Origin: Paenibacillus sp. XY044
GTDB lineage: Bacteria > Bacillota > Bacilli > Paenibacillales > Paenibacillaceae
Reading direction: 5' to 3'
Assembly (NCBI RefSeq): GCF_002257645.1
Contig: NZ_NQMO01000002.1
Location: 1,054,001-1,118,000 of the forward strand
DNA length: 64,000 nucleotides
Below the pieces are notes generated by a model that did no database searches, was not told the origin of the DNA, and saw nothing but the letters and a program-made list of their open reading frames with translations. Shown here in pieces: positions 1-8,759 of this stretch (position 1 is its first letter; each line of letters starts with the position of its first letter). A program made the translations under genes and the position numbers.

Positions 1-520
1 GGTGATTTGGAAGTGGATTTATGACCCAAGCTTTGGTCCGCTGTCCGCGATTTTGGATCATCTCGGTATCGGACGGCCGATTACCGGATGGCTCGGCAAC
101 CCCGATCTCGTCATGTACGCTCTGTTCGTCATTTTTGTATGGGGCAGCTTTGGCTATACCACGATGCTCTTCACTGCGGCGCTGCAGAGCGTGGATTCGC
201 AGCTGTACGACGCCGCCAATATCGACGGCTGCAGCTCGTGGGGCCAGTTCTGGCACGTCACGATTCCCGGTCTGCGGCAAACGATGACGACGGTCATCAT
301 CCTGATGACGATCAGTTCCTTCAGCGTGTTTGACATCGTTATGGCCACCACCAAGGGCGGTCCGGGATACAGCTCGTACGTCATTTCATATTACGTCTAC
401 ACACAAGGCTTTATCGTCAACCGGCTAGGCTTTGCAGCGGCCGCTTCCATCATTCTAACGTTATTTATTCTCATCGTTTCAAGAACCATCATTTGGATGA
501 GGGAAAGGGACCAAAGCTGA
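1..520 (+). CDS. Sugar ABC transporter permease (MalF/UgpA type), 5' end cut by window
   Basis: Inner-membrane permease of a carbohydrate ABC importer; only the C-terminal ~172 residues lie in the window and the frame is open at base 1, so the GTG at position 2 is an internal valine, not the start. Visible are several hydrophobic segments and the EAA loop that contacts the ATPase (DAANIDG followed by IPG), typical of the binding-protein-dependent transport family. The stop TGA at 518-520 overlaps the ATG of the next permease gene, indicating translational coupling. The binding-protein gene is probably upstream, outside the window. The substrate cannot be read directly; the downstream GH4 and GH3 enzymes suggest a plant oligosaccharide. 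Confidence 0.9.
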   Translation, partial: VIWKWIYDPSFGPLSAILDHLGIGRPITGWLGNPDLVMYALFVIFVWGSFGYTTMLFTAALQSVDSQLYDAANIDGCSSWGQFWHVTIPGLRQTMTTVIILMTISSFSVFDIVMATTKGGPGYSSYVISYYVYTQGFIVNRLGFAAAASIILTLFILIVSRTIIWMRERDQS

Positions 521-1359
521 TGAATATGAACCGATCATTGCTTATCCGACGTACGCTCGTTTATGCTTTCATGATCTGCACGGCGGTGCTGACGGTCGCT
601 CCGTTTCTGCTCGTCATCAGCACGTCCCTCAAAACGATGAACGAAATCAACATGGACGGCCCGCTGGCGCTGCCGCAAGTTTTCCATTGGGACAATTATT
701 CCCGCATCTGGGATGTAGGTAATTTTATTACCTATTATAAGAATAGCGTAATCGTTACCGCTGTAGTCGTTGTGCTGGTCGTCTTGTTATCCCTGCTGGC
801 CGCTTATCCATTTGCGTATATGAAATTCAAGGGTAAGGGCGTTTTTTTCCTGATCGTCCTCTGGGGACTGACGGTCCCTTTGGATTTGATCATCATTCCG
901 TTGTTCAACAATTTGAAGTCGATGGGCTTGCTGAATACGATTTGGGCACTCATCCTGCCGCAAATCGCGATGAACATTCCGTTCTCGATTTTTCTGCTGA
1001 GAGGGTTTATGAAAGACATCCCTTACGCCCTGCTGGAATCGGCCCGGATCGACGGCTCGACCGAAGTGAAAAATTTGTATTATATTATCATGCCGATGTT
1101 GTATCCACCTATGGTGTCCCTTATCGTGTTTACGGCCATCGGCACTTGGAACAACTTTATGCTTCCGACCATCTTGATTCAGAACGACGAATTAAGAACG
1201 CTGCCGGTTGGCCTTAATTATTTTCAAACCAAGTTTACGATGGATTTTCCCATGATTGCCACGGCAGCCGTCGTCTCGGCTCTTCCAGCGGCGCTGGCTT
1301 ACATCATCTTCCAACGGAAGATTATTTCGGGCGTCATGATGGGTGCCTTGAAAGAATAA
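520..1359 (+). CDS. Sugar ABC transporter permease (MalG type)
   Basis: Second membrane subunit of the importer, 279 residues. I chose the ATG at 520 (MNMNRSLL) over the in-frame ATG at 493 because it overlaps the upstream stop codon as ATGA and has a purine-rich ribosome site at 501-510. An N-terminal membrane segment is followed by five more hydrophobic stretches; the EAA loop is at ESARIDGS...IIMP and the C-terminus (GVMMGALKE) is the usual ending of MalG-type permeases. No ATPase gene is nearby; in Bacillales these importers commonly share an MsmX-type ATPase encoded elsewhere (family knowledge, not shown here). Confidence 0.93.
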   Translation: MNMNRSLLIRRTLVYAFMICTAVLTVAPFLLVISTSLKTMNEINMDGPLALPQVFHWDNYSRIWDVGNFITYYKNSVIVTAVVVVLVVLLSLLAAYPFAYMKFKGKGVFFLIVLWGLTVPLDLIIIPLFNNLKSMGLLNTIWALILPQIAMNIPFSIFLLRGFMKDIPYALLESARIDGSTEVKNLYYIIMPMLYPPMVSLIVFTAIGTWNNFMLPTILIQNDELRTLPVGLNYFQTKFTMDFPMIATAAVVSALPAALAYIIFQRKIISGVMMGALKE

Positions 1360-1381
1360 ATCACAAAGGAGTTCTGTAACC

Positions 1382-2767
1382 ATGAAAAAGATGAAAATTG
1401 CATTAATCGGAGCAGGAAGCGTCTCGTTCGCTCTGGGAGCGTTGCAGGATATCGTGCTGTCTCCGCGGCTCAAACATGAAGTAGAGCTCGAAATCGCACT
1501 CATGGATATTAACGAGGACAACGTCAGCCGGACTTATCGATATGCGAAGGAAATGTTTGATTCATTTTCCCATCCGGCTTCGATCTGGCAGACGACGAAT
1601 CTGGAGCAAGCGCTGCAGGACGCCGACTTCGCCATTGTTGCGATCGAGGTTGATCGTTACTTCTACTGGTCCCAGGATTTCCACATTCCACGCCGCTACG
1701 GCAGCAAGCAAATCTATGGGGAGAACGGCGGGCCTGGATCGATGTTCCATACGCTCCGCAATCTTGGGCCAATGCTCGAAATTGCCCGGACGATGGAAAA
1801 AGTATGCCCGGACGCCTGGTTCATTAACTACACGAATCCGGAAGCAAAATTGGTGGAGGCCATTTCCAAGTTGACTTCCATTAAGATTGTGGGCCTCTGT
1901 CACGGTTTGGACATGGGCATTCATCAATTAGGCGAGTTTCTGGAGCGAAAAACGGAAGAAATCGGCATCGAAGGCGGCGGCTTAAACCACTTCGGCTTCT
2001 TCACGAAAATTTGGGACATGAAGACAGGCGAGGACCTGTATCCACTGTTCCGCGAAAAAGAGAGCAAGGCTAACCGCCTGGCACAGTTCGATCATATTGG
2101 ACTGTCGAGAGCGATGTATCATATTTACGGCTATTATCCATACCCGGGGACGAACCATTGCGGCGAGTACATCTCGTATGCAGACGATTTTTATGCAGGG
2201 CTGTCGCTGCAGTACCGCTATAATCCGATTCGGGAGCAGCTGTGGAAGGAAGGTTCAAGAACGCCGGAATTCGTCTATGCTGCGAGCGGCAACAGCCTGG
2301 ACAAAGGACTGTTCGACAGTGTGCAGTCGCAGGAAAGCTGGGCTGAACAGGCCTACACGTTCGATAAAGAGAAAGTTAGCACGAGCAACGAATACGCCAT
2401 TCCGATTATTGAGGCGATCTTCTTCGATGACGAAGTGCAGATCAACTCCGTAAACTTGCCGAACAACGGAGCCATCCGCGGCCTTCCTGACGATATGGTG
2501 GTTGAAACTCAGGCGATTGTAAACGGGCAGGGTATCGAACTGAAGCCGATGACCGTCGACCTGCCGACGGCGGTGATTGGAACGATCCACATTCAAGGCA
2601 CAATCCACAAGCTGCTCCTCGAAGCATTCGTTGAGAAGTCGAAGACGAAGCTGCTGCAAGCGATTCTGCTCGATCCAAGCGCGCCAACTTATTATCAGGC
2701 CTGCGCCATGATCGATGAAATGTGCGAGCTTCAAAAGGAAATTTTACCTGCCCTGGAATGGGTGTAA
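1382..2767 (+). CDS. Glycoside hydrolase family 4 (alpha-glucosidase/alpha-galactosidase/alpha-galacturonidase type)
   Basis: Cytosolic NAD- and metal-dependent glycosidase of 461 residues. The N-terminus carries the dinucleotide-binding motif ALIGAGS. The family's metal-site residues fit Cys173-His174 (GLCHG) and His203 (LNHFGF), and FINYTNPEA is the conserved strand before them. GH4 enzymes cleave through a transient oxidation at C3 and need a divalent metal. A good ribosome site (AAAGGAG) precedes the ATG. It follows the permease by 22 bp, so it probably acts on the imported sugar. The family includes MelA, AglA and LplD specificities and sequence alone does not choose between them. Confidence 0.88.
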   Translation: MKKMKIALIGAGSVSFALGALQDIVLSPRLKHEVELEIALMDINEDNVSRTYRYAKEMFDSFSHPASIWQTTNLEQALQDADFAIVAIEVDRYFYWSQDFHIPRRYGSKQIYGENGGPGSMFHTLRNLGPMLEIARTMEKVCPDAWFINYTNPEAKLVEAISKLTSIKIVGLCHGLDMGIHQLGEFLERKTEEIGIEGGGLNHFGFFTKIWDMKTGEDLYPLFREKESKANRLAQFDHIGLSRAMYHIYGYYPYPGTNHCGEYISYADDFYAGLSLQYRYNPIREQLWKEGSRTPEFVYAASGNSLDKGLFDSVQSQESWAEQAYTFDKEKVSTSNEYAIPIIEAIFFDDEVQINSVNLPNNGAIRGLPDDMVVETQAIVNGQGIELKPMTVDLPTAVIGTIHIQGTIHKLLLEAFVEKSKTKLLQAILLDPSAPTYYQACAMIDEMCELQKEILPALEWV

Positions 2768-2787
2768 TCCGGAAGAGAGGCCTTACG

Positions 2788-4914
2788 ATGGATAACGATC
2801 GATTACAAAAGTTGTTGGCGTCCATGACACTAAAAGAAAAGTTCGGTCAGTTGTCGCAAATTACGGGCGAGCTCTACGTTGGCCAAATCGACGAGGAGAT
2901 GTTGGAGACCGGGCCCGCCTACCCGCGGCATATCCTGGACGAGGAGACGATCTACACGATCGGCAGCGTCATCGGCGCCTCCGGTGCCGAAACGACCAAT
3001 CGGATTCAGGCTGAGTATTTACAGCGCTCCAGGTTGAAGATTCCCTTGCTTTTCATGCATGACGCGATTCACGGCTACCGGACGATTTTCCCGATCCCTC
3101 TCGGCCTGTCCTGCAGTTGGGACGAACAGCTCGTGCAACGGGTTGCGGAAGAGACGGCTTCCGAGCTGCGGGCGGCTGGCATCCATGTCAATTTCTCGCC
3201 GATGACGGATCTAGTCAGGGACGCCCGTTGGGGCCGGGTCATGGAATCATTCGGCGAGGATCATTTGCTATCGGGCAACCTGGGCAGAGCCATGATCCGA
3301 GGGTATCAGAAAATTCTCCGCGATGGGCGAATTGCACCGGATGGCGTTGCTGCCTGTCTGAAGCATTTTGCGGCTTATGGAGCGGGGATTGCGGGGAAAG
3401 ATTACAATGCCGTCGATATGTCCATGCGGGAATTTTTCGAGTTCTACGGCAAGCCTTATGAGATCGCGCTGCAGGAGCGGCCGAAATTCGTCATGAGTTC
3501 ATTTAACACTTTTAATGGGGTCCCGGTAACGGCAAGCTCCGAAATACTCAAGGAGATTCTGAGAGGACAGTACGGATTCGAGGATCTGGTCATCTCCGAT
3601 TGGGGCGCGGTGACCGAGCTTCAGAGGCACCGCGTGGCCCGAGACGGTAAGGAAGCGGCTGAATTGGCACTGGGGGCGGGCGTCGACATCGAGATGGTTT
3701 CGACGCATTACCTGGAGCATTTTGAGGCTATCGTTAAAGAGCGGCCGGAACTGCTGGAGGACGTGGACACGGCCGTGATGAAGGTACTACGACTCAAAAA
3801 CGAACTGGGCCTGTTTGAAAATCCGTACGCGGACGAAGCCAATGAAGACGAAGTCATTCTGAATCCAATTTCCCTTGATCTCGCCGAAGAAGCGGGCATG
3901 CGAAGCTGTGTCTTGCTGAAGAACGAGAATGAGATGCTGCCGCTGCGTCCGGAGCATCGAAACATCGTTCTCGTTGGCCCATTCGCCCGTACGCGAGAGC
4001 TGCTCGGGAATTGGGCATGCAAAGGACGCTTCCGAGATGCCGTATCGCTGGAAGACGGCATAAAACAGGCCGACGGCTCACTGTCGGTCGATGCTTTTGG
4101 TACGCTGGAGGCTTGCCCTAAAGATGTTCTGGACCGGTGTGATTACATCGTCGTGGCGATCGGCGAGTATTGGGAGCAAAGCGGAGAGGGGCACAGCAGC
4201 GTTAAGCTCGAACTGGAAGAAGAGCAAAAGCAGCTGGTTCGGGCTGTGAAGGAAACCGGCCGGCCTTATGCATGCGTTTGCTTCTCCGGCCGGCCGTTAG
4301 CGCTGCAGGATATTGTAGACGACATGCCGGCGTTGCTGTGGTGCTGGTACCCGGGGACAAGGGCAGGATCGGCCGTCGCGAAGCTTCTAACCGGTCAGTC
4401 GACTCCGGCCGGAAAGCTGACGATGTCATTCCCACGCGTTTCGGCACAGACGCCGATTTATTACAACGAGTACAGTACGGGCCGGCCGGCCAATGCTTCC
4501 AGCTACAGCAGCCGGTATCAGGATTGCGACATCGGCCCGCTGTTCGCGTTCGGCCATGGCTTATCCTACGCGCAAGCGACCTATTCGGACTTCGCTATAT
4601 CAAGCAGCCGAATTACGGAAACCGAAGATTTGAAGGTGACCTTTCAAATTAATAACCCGAGCCATTACGAATACCGGGAGATCGTCATTCTGTATATCGA
4701 AGATGTGGTATCCAGGACGGTTCGCCCGGTTCGGGAGATGAAAGCGTACCGGGTCGTTCCGGTTCCCGCTTATGGTTCCGCGAGTGTGGAGATGTCTATC
4801 TCCTTGGAAGATCTGACATATTTAGATGCCGATTTGAGGAAGACGGTCGAACCGGGAGAATTTCGTGTCTACGTGAACGATCTTGAACATCCGATATTTA
4901 CGTTCGAATATTGA
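2788..4914 (+). CDS. Glycoside hydrolase family 3 beta-glycosidase (BglX-like)
   Basis: 708 residues from the ATG at 2788 (ribosome site GGAAGAGAGG at 2771-2780); the longer frame from 2722 overlaps the GH4 gene and lacks a ribosome site. The N-terminal TIM barrel carries the nucleophile motif VISDWGAV (Asp271). The second alpha/beta domain carries SGEGHSS with Glu467 as candidate acid/base, and a fibronectin-III-like domain forms the C-terminus. No signal peptide is seen, so it is likely cytosolic. Together with the permeases and the GH4 enzyme it would break down an imported oligosaccharide containing beta-linked glucose or xylose (inference). A terminator follows at 4962-4994. Confidence 0.92.
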   Translation: MDNDRLQKLLASMTLKEKFGQLSQITGELYVGQIDEEMLETGPAYPRHILDEETIYTIGSVIGASGAETTNRIQAEYLQRSRLKIPLLFMHDAIHGYRTIFPIPLGLSCSWDEQLVQRVAEETASELRAAGIHVNFSPMTDLVRDARWGRVMESFGEDHLLSGNLGRAMIRGYQKILRDGRIAPDGVAACLKHFAAYGAGIAGKDYNAVDMSMREFFEFYGKPYEIALQERPKFVMSSFNTFNGVPVTASSEILKEILRGQYGFEDLVISDWGAVTELQRHRVARDGKEAAELALGAGVDIEMVSTHYLEHFEAIVKERPELLEDVDTAVMKVLRLKNELGLFENPYADEANEDEVILNPISLDLAEEAGMRSCVLLKNENEMLPLRPEHRNIVLVGPFARTRELLGNWACKGRFRDAVSLEDGIKQADGSLSVDAFGTLEACPKDVLDRCDYIVVAIGEYWEQSGEGHSSVKLELEEEQKQLVRAVKETGRPYACVCFSGRPLALQDIVDDMPALLWCWYPGTRAGSAVAKLLTGQSTPAGKLTMSFPRVSAQTPIYYNEYSTGRPANASSYSSRYQDCDIGPLFAFGHGLSYAQATYSDFAISSSRITETEDLKVTFQINNPSHYEYREIVILYIEDVVSRTVRPVREMKAYRVVPVPAYGSASVEMSISLEDLTYLDADLRKTVEPGEFRVYVNDLEHPIFTFEY

Positions 4915-4961
4915 GCCATACGGCCAATTAAAAGCAGTTAAAACTATTTTAATGTAAACAA

Positions 4962-4994
4962 GCAAAGGACTATCCGATGACGGATAGTCTTTTG
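4962..4994. terminator. Bidirectional terminator between GH3 and inositol phosphatase genes
   Basis: Arms GACTATCCG and CGGATAGTC around an ATGA loop, extended by CAAA/TTTG pairs and flanked by A- and T-runs. It lies between convergent genes and could serve both. Confidence 0.85.
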
Positions 4995-5030
4995 CACACT
5001 TCATTGGTCACTTTATATTTTGTTAGAGAC

Positions 5031-5834
5031 TCAAGAATACAAAACGGTTTTGGAAATACTTAATATCTCCCGGTGGAGGTCTTTTCCTGCAGCAAGAATG
5101 CTGCTGCCTGAAAGATATATATTAACCGGTTCACCGTTTAAACAAGTCACTGCACCGCCTGATTCTTCGATTAGCAATTTACCGGCAGCAAAATCCCACG
5201 GTTTTTGATAGGAACTAAAATACGCATTGAATCGCCCACAAGCGACGTAGGCCAGTTCCAGAGAGCCGCATCCAATCATGCGGATCCCTCTGGAGTCATT
5301 GGCTATCTGATGTACAAACCGATCAAATCCAAGTCTTTTTTCTTCCTGATCATACCGAATGTAAGTTGCAATTAATGCTTGGGTTAGTTCCGTTGATTCA
5401 GAAGGAATCCATAGTCGTTGGTTGTTCAGATAAGCACCGGAGCCTTTTTCCGCCCAGAAAAGCTCTTCCTTAGTCGGATCATAAACAGCCCCGCATAACC
5501 CTTGTCCATTCCGGTATAAAGCGATGGAGATCGCAAAGCACTGTTTTTGATGCACATAGTTCGTTGTCCCGTCGATGGGATCAATAACCCAAACGAAATC
5601 GTCCTGTTCAAAAGCATCCCCGGTGTAACTTTCTTCTCCCAAGATTTTGTGATCCGGGTAACTTTCATGAATTCGTTGTGCTGCTGTATGTTCATTTTGA
5701 CGGTCTACGAATGTGACTAGTTCTTTATGCGATCCTTTCAAACCTGCATTCAAGTGACCTTCTAAGTGAAGCAAGCTATTTTTTCCTAATTCGATTACGA
5801 TTTCTTTAAGTAATTGGAGATACGGTTTGGACAT
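5031..5834 (-). CDS. Inositol monophosphatase family protein (SuhB/IMPase fold)
   Basis: 267 residues from the ATG at 5834, which has GGAGG eight bases upstream; the frame stays open to 5909 but without a ribosome site. The Mg-binding motifs of the family are present: GEES (Glu67, Glu68), DPIDGTTNY (Asp85, Asp88) and the C-terminal WDFAAGKLLIEESGG. Members dephosphorylate myo-inositol phosphates, fructose-1,6-bisphosphate, PAP or related small phosphates; the true substrate is not evident. It converges on the GH3 operon and appears to be a single-gene unit. Base use is more AT-rich than in the sugar operon to its left. Confidence 0.9.
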   Translation of the reverse strand: MSKPYLQLLKEIVIELGKNSLLHLEGHLNAGLKGSHKELVTFVDRQNEHTAAQRIHESYPDHKILGEESYTGDAFEQDDFVWVIDPIDGTTNYVHQKQCFAISIALYRNGQGLCGAVYDPTKEELFWAEKGSGAYLNNQRLWIPSESTELTQALIATYIRYDQEEKRLGFDRFVHQIANDSRGIRMIGCGSLELAYVACGRFNAYFSSYQKPWDFAAGKLLIEESGGAVTCLNGEPVNIYLSGSSILAAGKDLHREILSISKTVLYS

Positions 5835-5953
5835 TTGAAAAACCTCCGGGCAAGTTTTTGAAATGCTTTGTGATGACGGATGAGTGTGTACATTTAGACC
5901 AGCTACCATTTTTTACTATCATTATATATTAAAAGTAAGGCCACAAGGATTTA

Positions 5954-6088
5954 TATGCTAGAGTGAAAAATTTGGTCAAATCTTATGGTCAAGAAACAGT
6001 TTTAAATAATATGAATTGCTCCTTTGGAAGCAAGGATGCGGTTGTTTTGCTCGGCGGATTATCGTTCCGATCAGGTCAATGCTTCTGA
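5954..6088 (+). pseudogene. Fragment of an ABC-transporter ATPase N-terminus
   Basis: Within an otherwise empty 323-bp gap (5835-6157) one frame reads VKNLVKSYGQETVLNNMNCSF, broken here as VKNLVKSYGQ / ETVLNNMNCSF, the typical first two strands of an ABC ATPase. The Walker A sequence that should follow is lost, and the frame stops at 6086-6088 after a degenerate LLGG. There is no credible ribosome site. It looks like a decayed remnant, about 45 codons of a protein that is normally 230-300 residues. A chance resemblance cannot be excluded. Confidence 0.4.
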
Positions 6089-6157
6089 TTTGTAGCAACT
6101 TAGAAAGGCCAACTCATTTTGGAATATAATGAACCTATGAATAAGGAGGGGGTTAAT

Positions 6158-6250
6158 ATGGGTTACTCTAAAAAAATGGGTCGTAAAGTTTCAATAATAA
6201 GGGAAGGATCATCTATTGACCCGAAAACGATGAAATCTTCTCAAAAATAA
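6158..6250 (+). CDS. Small basic peptide, 30 aa, unknown
   Basis: Short frame MGYSKKMGRK... ending KSSQK, 30 residues and rich in Lys/Arg/Ser, with a very strong ribosome site (AAGGAGGGGG, eight bases before the ATG). Its stop is 17 bp before the GNAT gene, which has its own ribosome site, so the two are probably cotranscribed. No hydrophobic segment or cysteine pattern is present. It may be a genuine small protein or a leader peptide affecting the downstream gene. I do not recognise a family. Confidence rests on the ribosome site and spacing only. Confidence 0.45.
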   Translation: MGYSKKMGRKVSIIREGSSIDPKTMKSSQK

Positions 6251-6267
6251 CAAAGAGGAGTTTTACA

Positions 6268-6963
6268 TTGAGGGATTCAAGTATTATGTTGTCTGATTTA
6301 GAATTGATGGAATATCATGTGAAAGTGTTGTTTAAACACGATAATGAAAATCGAATGACAGTCGTGAATGAACCCCCATACGATCTTGCTCCAAGGATTT
6401 TCATCGGTGGCACCAAACAAGGGTATGTAGTAAGGTATTCAAATACGCTGAAGGCAAGTGTCGTAGAAAAGCTAGAAAAATTCAAAGGGACAAATCCTGG
6501 TGATCATTTGGTAGATGTAATGAAAGATTTGGGTATAGATTTACCAATAAATAATCTATCGATTGGACCAGCATACGTATTCCCAGATGTCATAAGTAGG
6601 TCATGTCCAAATGCAATACAAGTGACTCATGAAAACAAAGATCTTCTAAAAGATCATTTTCGATTTACGTTTGAAGATTTCGAGTATAAGCAACCTTGCT
6701 TTGTAATAATTGAGGAAGGTATCCCTGTTTCAATTTGTTGCAGTGCAAGACAGACATCAATTGCTGATGAAGCAAGTATCTTTACACATGAAAATTACCG
6801 TGGAAGAGGATACAGCGTAGAAGTTTCGAATGCTTGGGCTGCAGAGGTGCAAAAGCGAGGACGAATTGCATTATATAGTACTTCATGGAACAATTTTGCA
6901 TCCCAAAGCGTGGCAAAGAAACTAAAGTTAATTCAGTATGGGACAGACATTCATATGAGTTAA
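6268..6963 (+). CDS. GNAT-family N-acetyltransferase
   Basis: 231 residues from a TTG start with AGAGGAG seven bases upstream. The C-terminal third carries the acetyl-CoA-binding pattern of GNAT proteins: a beta strand (ASIFTHENY), then YRGRGYSVEVSNAW as the RGxGY/A pyrophosphate loop and helix, then a strand (IALYSTSWNN) and SQSVAKKLK. It resembles the two-domain 'GNAT acetyltransferase' group of Bacillales. The substrate is unknown. The coding sequence is strikingly AT-rich compared with the sugar operons, consistent with acquisition or with the accessory stretch it sits in. A terminator follows at 7021-7084. Confidence 0.8.
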   Translation: MRDSSIMLSDLELMEYHVKVLFKHDNENRMTVVNEPPYDLAPRIFIGGTKQGYVVRYSNTLKASVVEKLEKFKGTNPGDHLVDVMKDLGIDLPINNLSIGPAYVFPDVISRSCPNAIQVTHENKDLLKDHFRFTFEDFEYKQPCFVIIEEGIPVSICCSARQTSIADEASIFTHENYRGRGYSVEVSNAWAAEVQKRGRIALYSTSWNNFASQSVAKKLKLIQYGTDIHMS

Positions 6964-7020
6964 AATTCAGTAACACGCAAGACTTCTTCTTCATTTAACG
7001 AGGGGCTCTGTGTTTCATAA

Positions 7021-7084
7021 AAAACGACAAGTCGTATTCTCTTGTTATTACACAAGGGAAGTCGAAATGTCGTCTTTTTTTTTC
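7021..7084 (+). terminator. Rho-independent terminator after the GNAT gene
   Basis: Outer arms ACGACA (7024-7029) and TGTCGT (7068-7073), inner CTTG/CAAG pairing, then a run of about ten T. Confidence 0.75.
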
Positions 7085-7093
7085 TATTTTAAT

Positions 7094-7324
7094 GACATTG
7101 GAAGTTCAGACCCATGTGCCGAATGAGCATGATCATATCCAGGATGTGAAAGTGGTGACATCAATCCTGGACAACCAAGGCAGACTCGTTGGGTCGTCAG
7201 AAAGCATGATCGAAATTGTTACGGCTGAAGGGGAGCATCTAATATTTTGCAATTACAATCAAACCGTTTACAGCCTCCCTTCGTTTCCTTTAACAGTACC
7301 GGAAAAATCATGTATGAAATGGAG
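7094..7324 (+). pseudogene. Possible fragment of a GH2-type beta-sandwich domain
   Basis: An open frame after the terminator reads LEVQTHVPNEHDHIQDV, then TSILDNQGRLVGSS, which resembles the immunoglobulin-like sandwich of GH2 glycosidases (pattern VxTxVxNE...TxIxDxxGxxV). It has no convincing ribosome site, lacks the sugar-binding and catalytic domains, and runs on out of frame into the AcfC-like gene. Best read as debris of a larger enzyme gene. The assignment is by eye and weak; the rest of 6964-7332 holds only the terminator and the AcfC-like gene's ribosome site. Confidence 0.35.
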
Positions 7325-7332
7325 GAAGAATC

Positions 7333-8136
7333 ATGATGAAAACCGTGTTCCTGTCAGTTCTACTGCTCTTTGTCTTTACGGCTGCCGGATTGTCAGCCTA
7401 TGCAAAAATGGACAATAAGCCGGCGTCCCAGGCGACACCAAATTCCAGCCAAAGTGATCATGTCATCCGGGTGTACGGGCCGGGCGGACCACTTGGACCG
7501 ATCAAGGAAACTGCTGAACATTTTTCAGTTGAAACGGGAATCAGAGTGGAAGTAACAGCAGGACCAGAGGGAAATTGGATCGGCAAGGCAAAGCAAGATG
7601 CAGATATTATCTTTGGTGGTTCCGAGTATATGCTGCAGGACTTCATCTTTAACCACTCCGATATGATCGACACTAAATCACGAATGGAGCTTTACCCGCG
7701 TGCAGCGGGAATATTGGTGAGGAAAGGAAACCCTAAGAAGATTGAAAGCCTGGAGGATTTAACAAAAAAGGGAGTAAAAATAATCGATGTGAATGGGGCT
7801 GGACAGCTTGGCCTGTGGGAAGACTTGGCAGGCAGAAAAGGGCTGATCGAAGGCATCTCCCAAAATATTAACCTTTCAGTAAAGTCGAGTGCCGAAGCCA
7901 TTGAAAGATGGAAATCGAATTCCAGCCTGGACGCCTGGATTACCTATGAATCGTGGCATTACCGGCTCCAGGATGTGACTGACCTGGTCGAACTGGCTGA
8001 AGAAGAAAAACTCTATCGTGGAACGCCGATCGCCCTGACGAATATCACCGATCAGAAAAAAGAGGCCATGCAATTTATTGATTATTTAAGAACGGAAGAA
8101 TCTCACCAAATCTTTCAAAAATGGGGCTGGAAGTAA
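7333..8136 (+). CDS. AcfC-like periplasmic-type substrate-binding protein
   Basis: 267 residues with an N-terminal secretion signal (MMKTVFLSVLLLFVFTAAG) and a ribosome site GGAGG at 7321. Conserved AcfC features are seen in order: RVYGPGGPLGPIKE, VEVTAGPEGNWIGKAK, ADIIFGGSEYML, GILVRKGNPKKI, VNGAGQLGLWED, DAWITYESWH and the C-terminal FQKWGWK. AcfC (accessory colonization factor) belongs to the type-2 binding-protein fold related to the molybdate/sulfate binding proteins; its ligand is not settled. There is no lipobox. It lies 38 bp upstream of a lipoprotein gene in the same direction and may share its transcript. No permease or ATPase accompanies it. Confidence 0.85.
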   Translation: MMKTVFLSVLLLFVFTAAGLSAYAKMDNKPASQATPNSSQSDHVIRVYGPGGPLGPIKETAEHFSVETGIRVEVTAGPEGNWIGKAKQDADIIFGGSEYMLQDFIFNHSDMIDTKSRMELYPRAAGILVRKGNPKKIESLEDLTKKGVKIIDVNGAGQLGLWEDLAGRKGLIEGISQNINLSVKSSAEAIERWKSNSSLDAWITYESWHYRLQDVTDLVELAEEEKLYRGTPIALTNITDQKKEAMQFIDYLRTEESHQIFQKWGWK

Positions 8137-8174
8137 GGATAAGCCTTGAATCTAAAAAACGGGGAGGAACATAC

Positions 8175-8663
8175 ATGAAAAAAGGAATTTTTACCCTTGT
8201 GATCCTATCGATTATTTTTGTTTTGGCTGCCTGCGGAAAAAGCACTGAGGAAAAAACAGAGGCGGATCAACCCAATCAAGCCCAAACGGATCAAACTAAA
8301 TCGGAAAAAGCCCCGGCTGACAGCCTCCGGCTATTGGAGAATGAGAAAGCTGGAAAGTACCTGGCGGATCCACAGGGAAGGGCCCTGTATTACTTCAAAA
8401 AGGACGAAGCAGGAAAAAGCAATTGCAGCGGAGAATGCCTGGCAAACTGGCCGGCATTTACCCAGGAGGATTTCACCGTCCCGGAAGGTTTTGACAAAAA
8501 GGATTTTGATACGATCACAAGAGAAGACAACGGGGAGAAGCAGGTCACGTATAAAGGCTTTCCTCTCTATTATTTTGCAAATGACAAGCAAGAAGGGGAT
8601 GTAAACGGACAAGGAGTAAAAGATATATGGTTTGTCGTAAACAGCGAAACAAAATTTGAATAA
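8175..8663 (+). CDS. Lipoprotein with Lipoprotein_15 secreted repeat (COG4315-like)
   Basis: 162 residues from the ATG at 8175 (GGGGAGGAA ribosome site). Signal peptide with lipobox LAAC, Cys20 being lipidated, then a charged Glu/Gln/Lys linker (to ~residue 50). Two copies of the 'secreted repeat of unknown function' follow: YLADPQGRALYYFKKD with the pair CSGEC and ANWPAF, and VTYKGFPLYYFANDKQEGD ending in WFVV. Such proteins are found on the outside of the membrane and are often linked to ECF sigma/anti-sigma genes, as here. A direct function is not known. The CxxxC motif could bind a metal or form a disulfide (inference). Confidence 0.88.
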   Translation: MKKGIFTLVILSIIFVLAACGKSTEEKTEADQPNQAQTDQTKSEKAPADSLRLLENEKAGKYLADPQGRALYYFKKDEAGKSNCSGECLANWPAFTQEDFTVPEGFDKKDFDTITREDNGEKQVTYKGFPLYYFANDKQEGDVNGQGVKDIWFVVNSETKFE

Positions 8664-8672
8664 ACCTGCCCA

Positions 8673-8712
8673 GGGAACGATCCGTCGCGGTCGTTCCTAT
8701 CTTTTCTTTTAG
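8673..8712 (+). terminator. Terminator after the lipoprotein gene
   Basis: GGAACGA and TCGTTCC arms around a 10-base loop, followed by a T-rich tract. Confidence 0.7.
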
Positions 8713-8759
8713 AATAAAAAAATTGCAATGAATTTTTATCCAATAGCAGGGAGTGCCAT

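Noticed and set aside
2722..2787. Upstream extension of the GH3 gene
   Set aside because: The extra 22 codons overlap the GH4 gene and have no ribosome site, whereas ATG 2788 has one.
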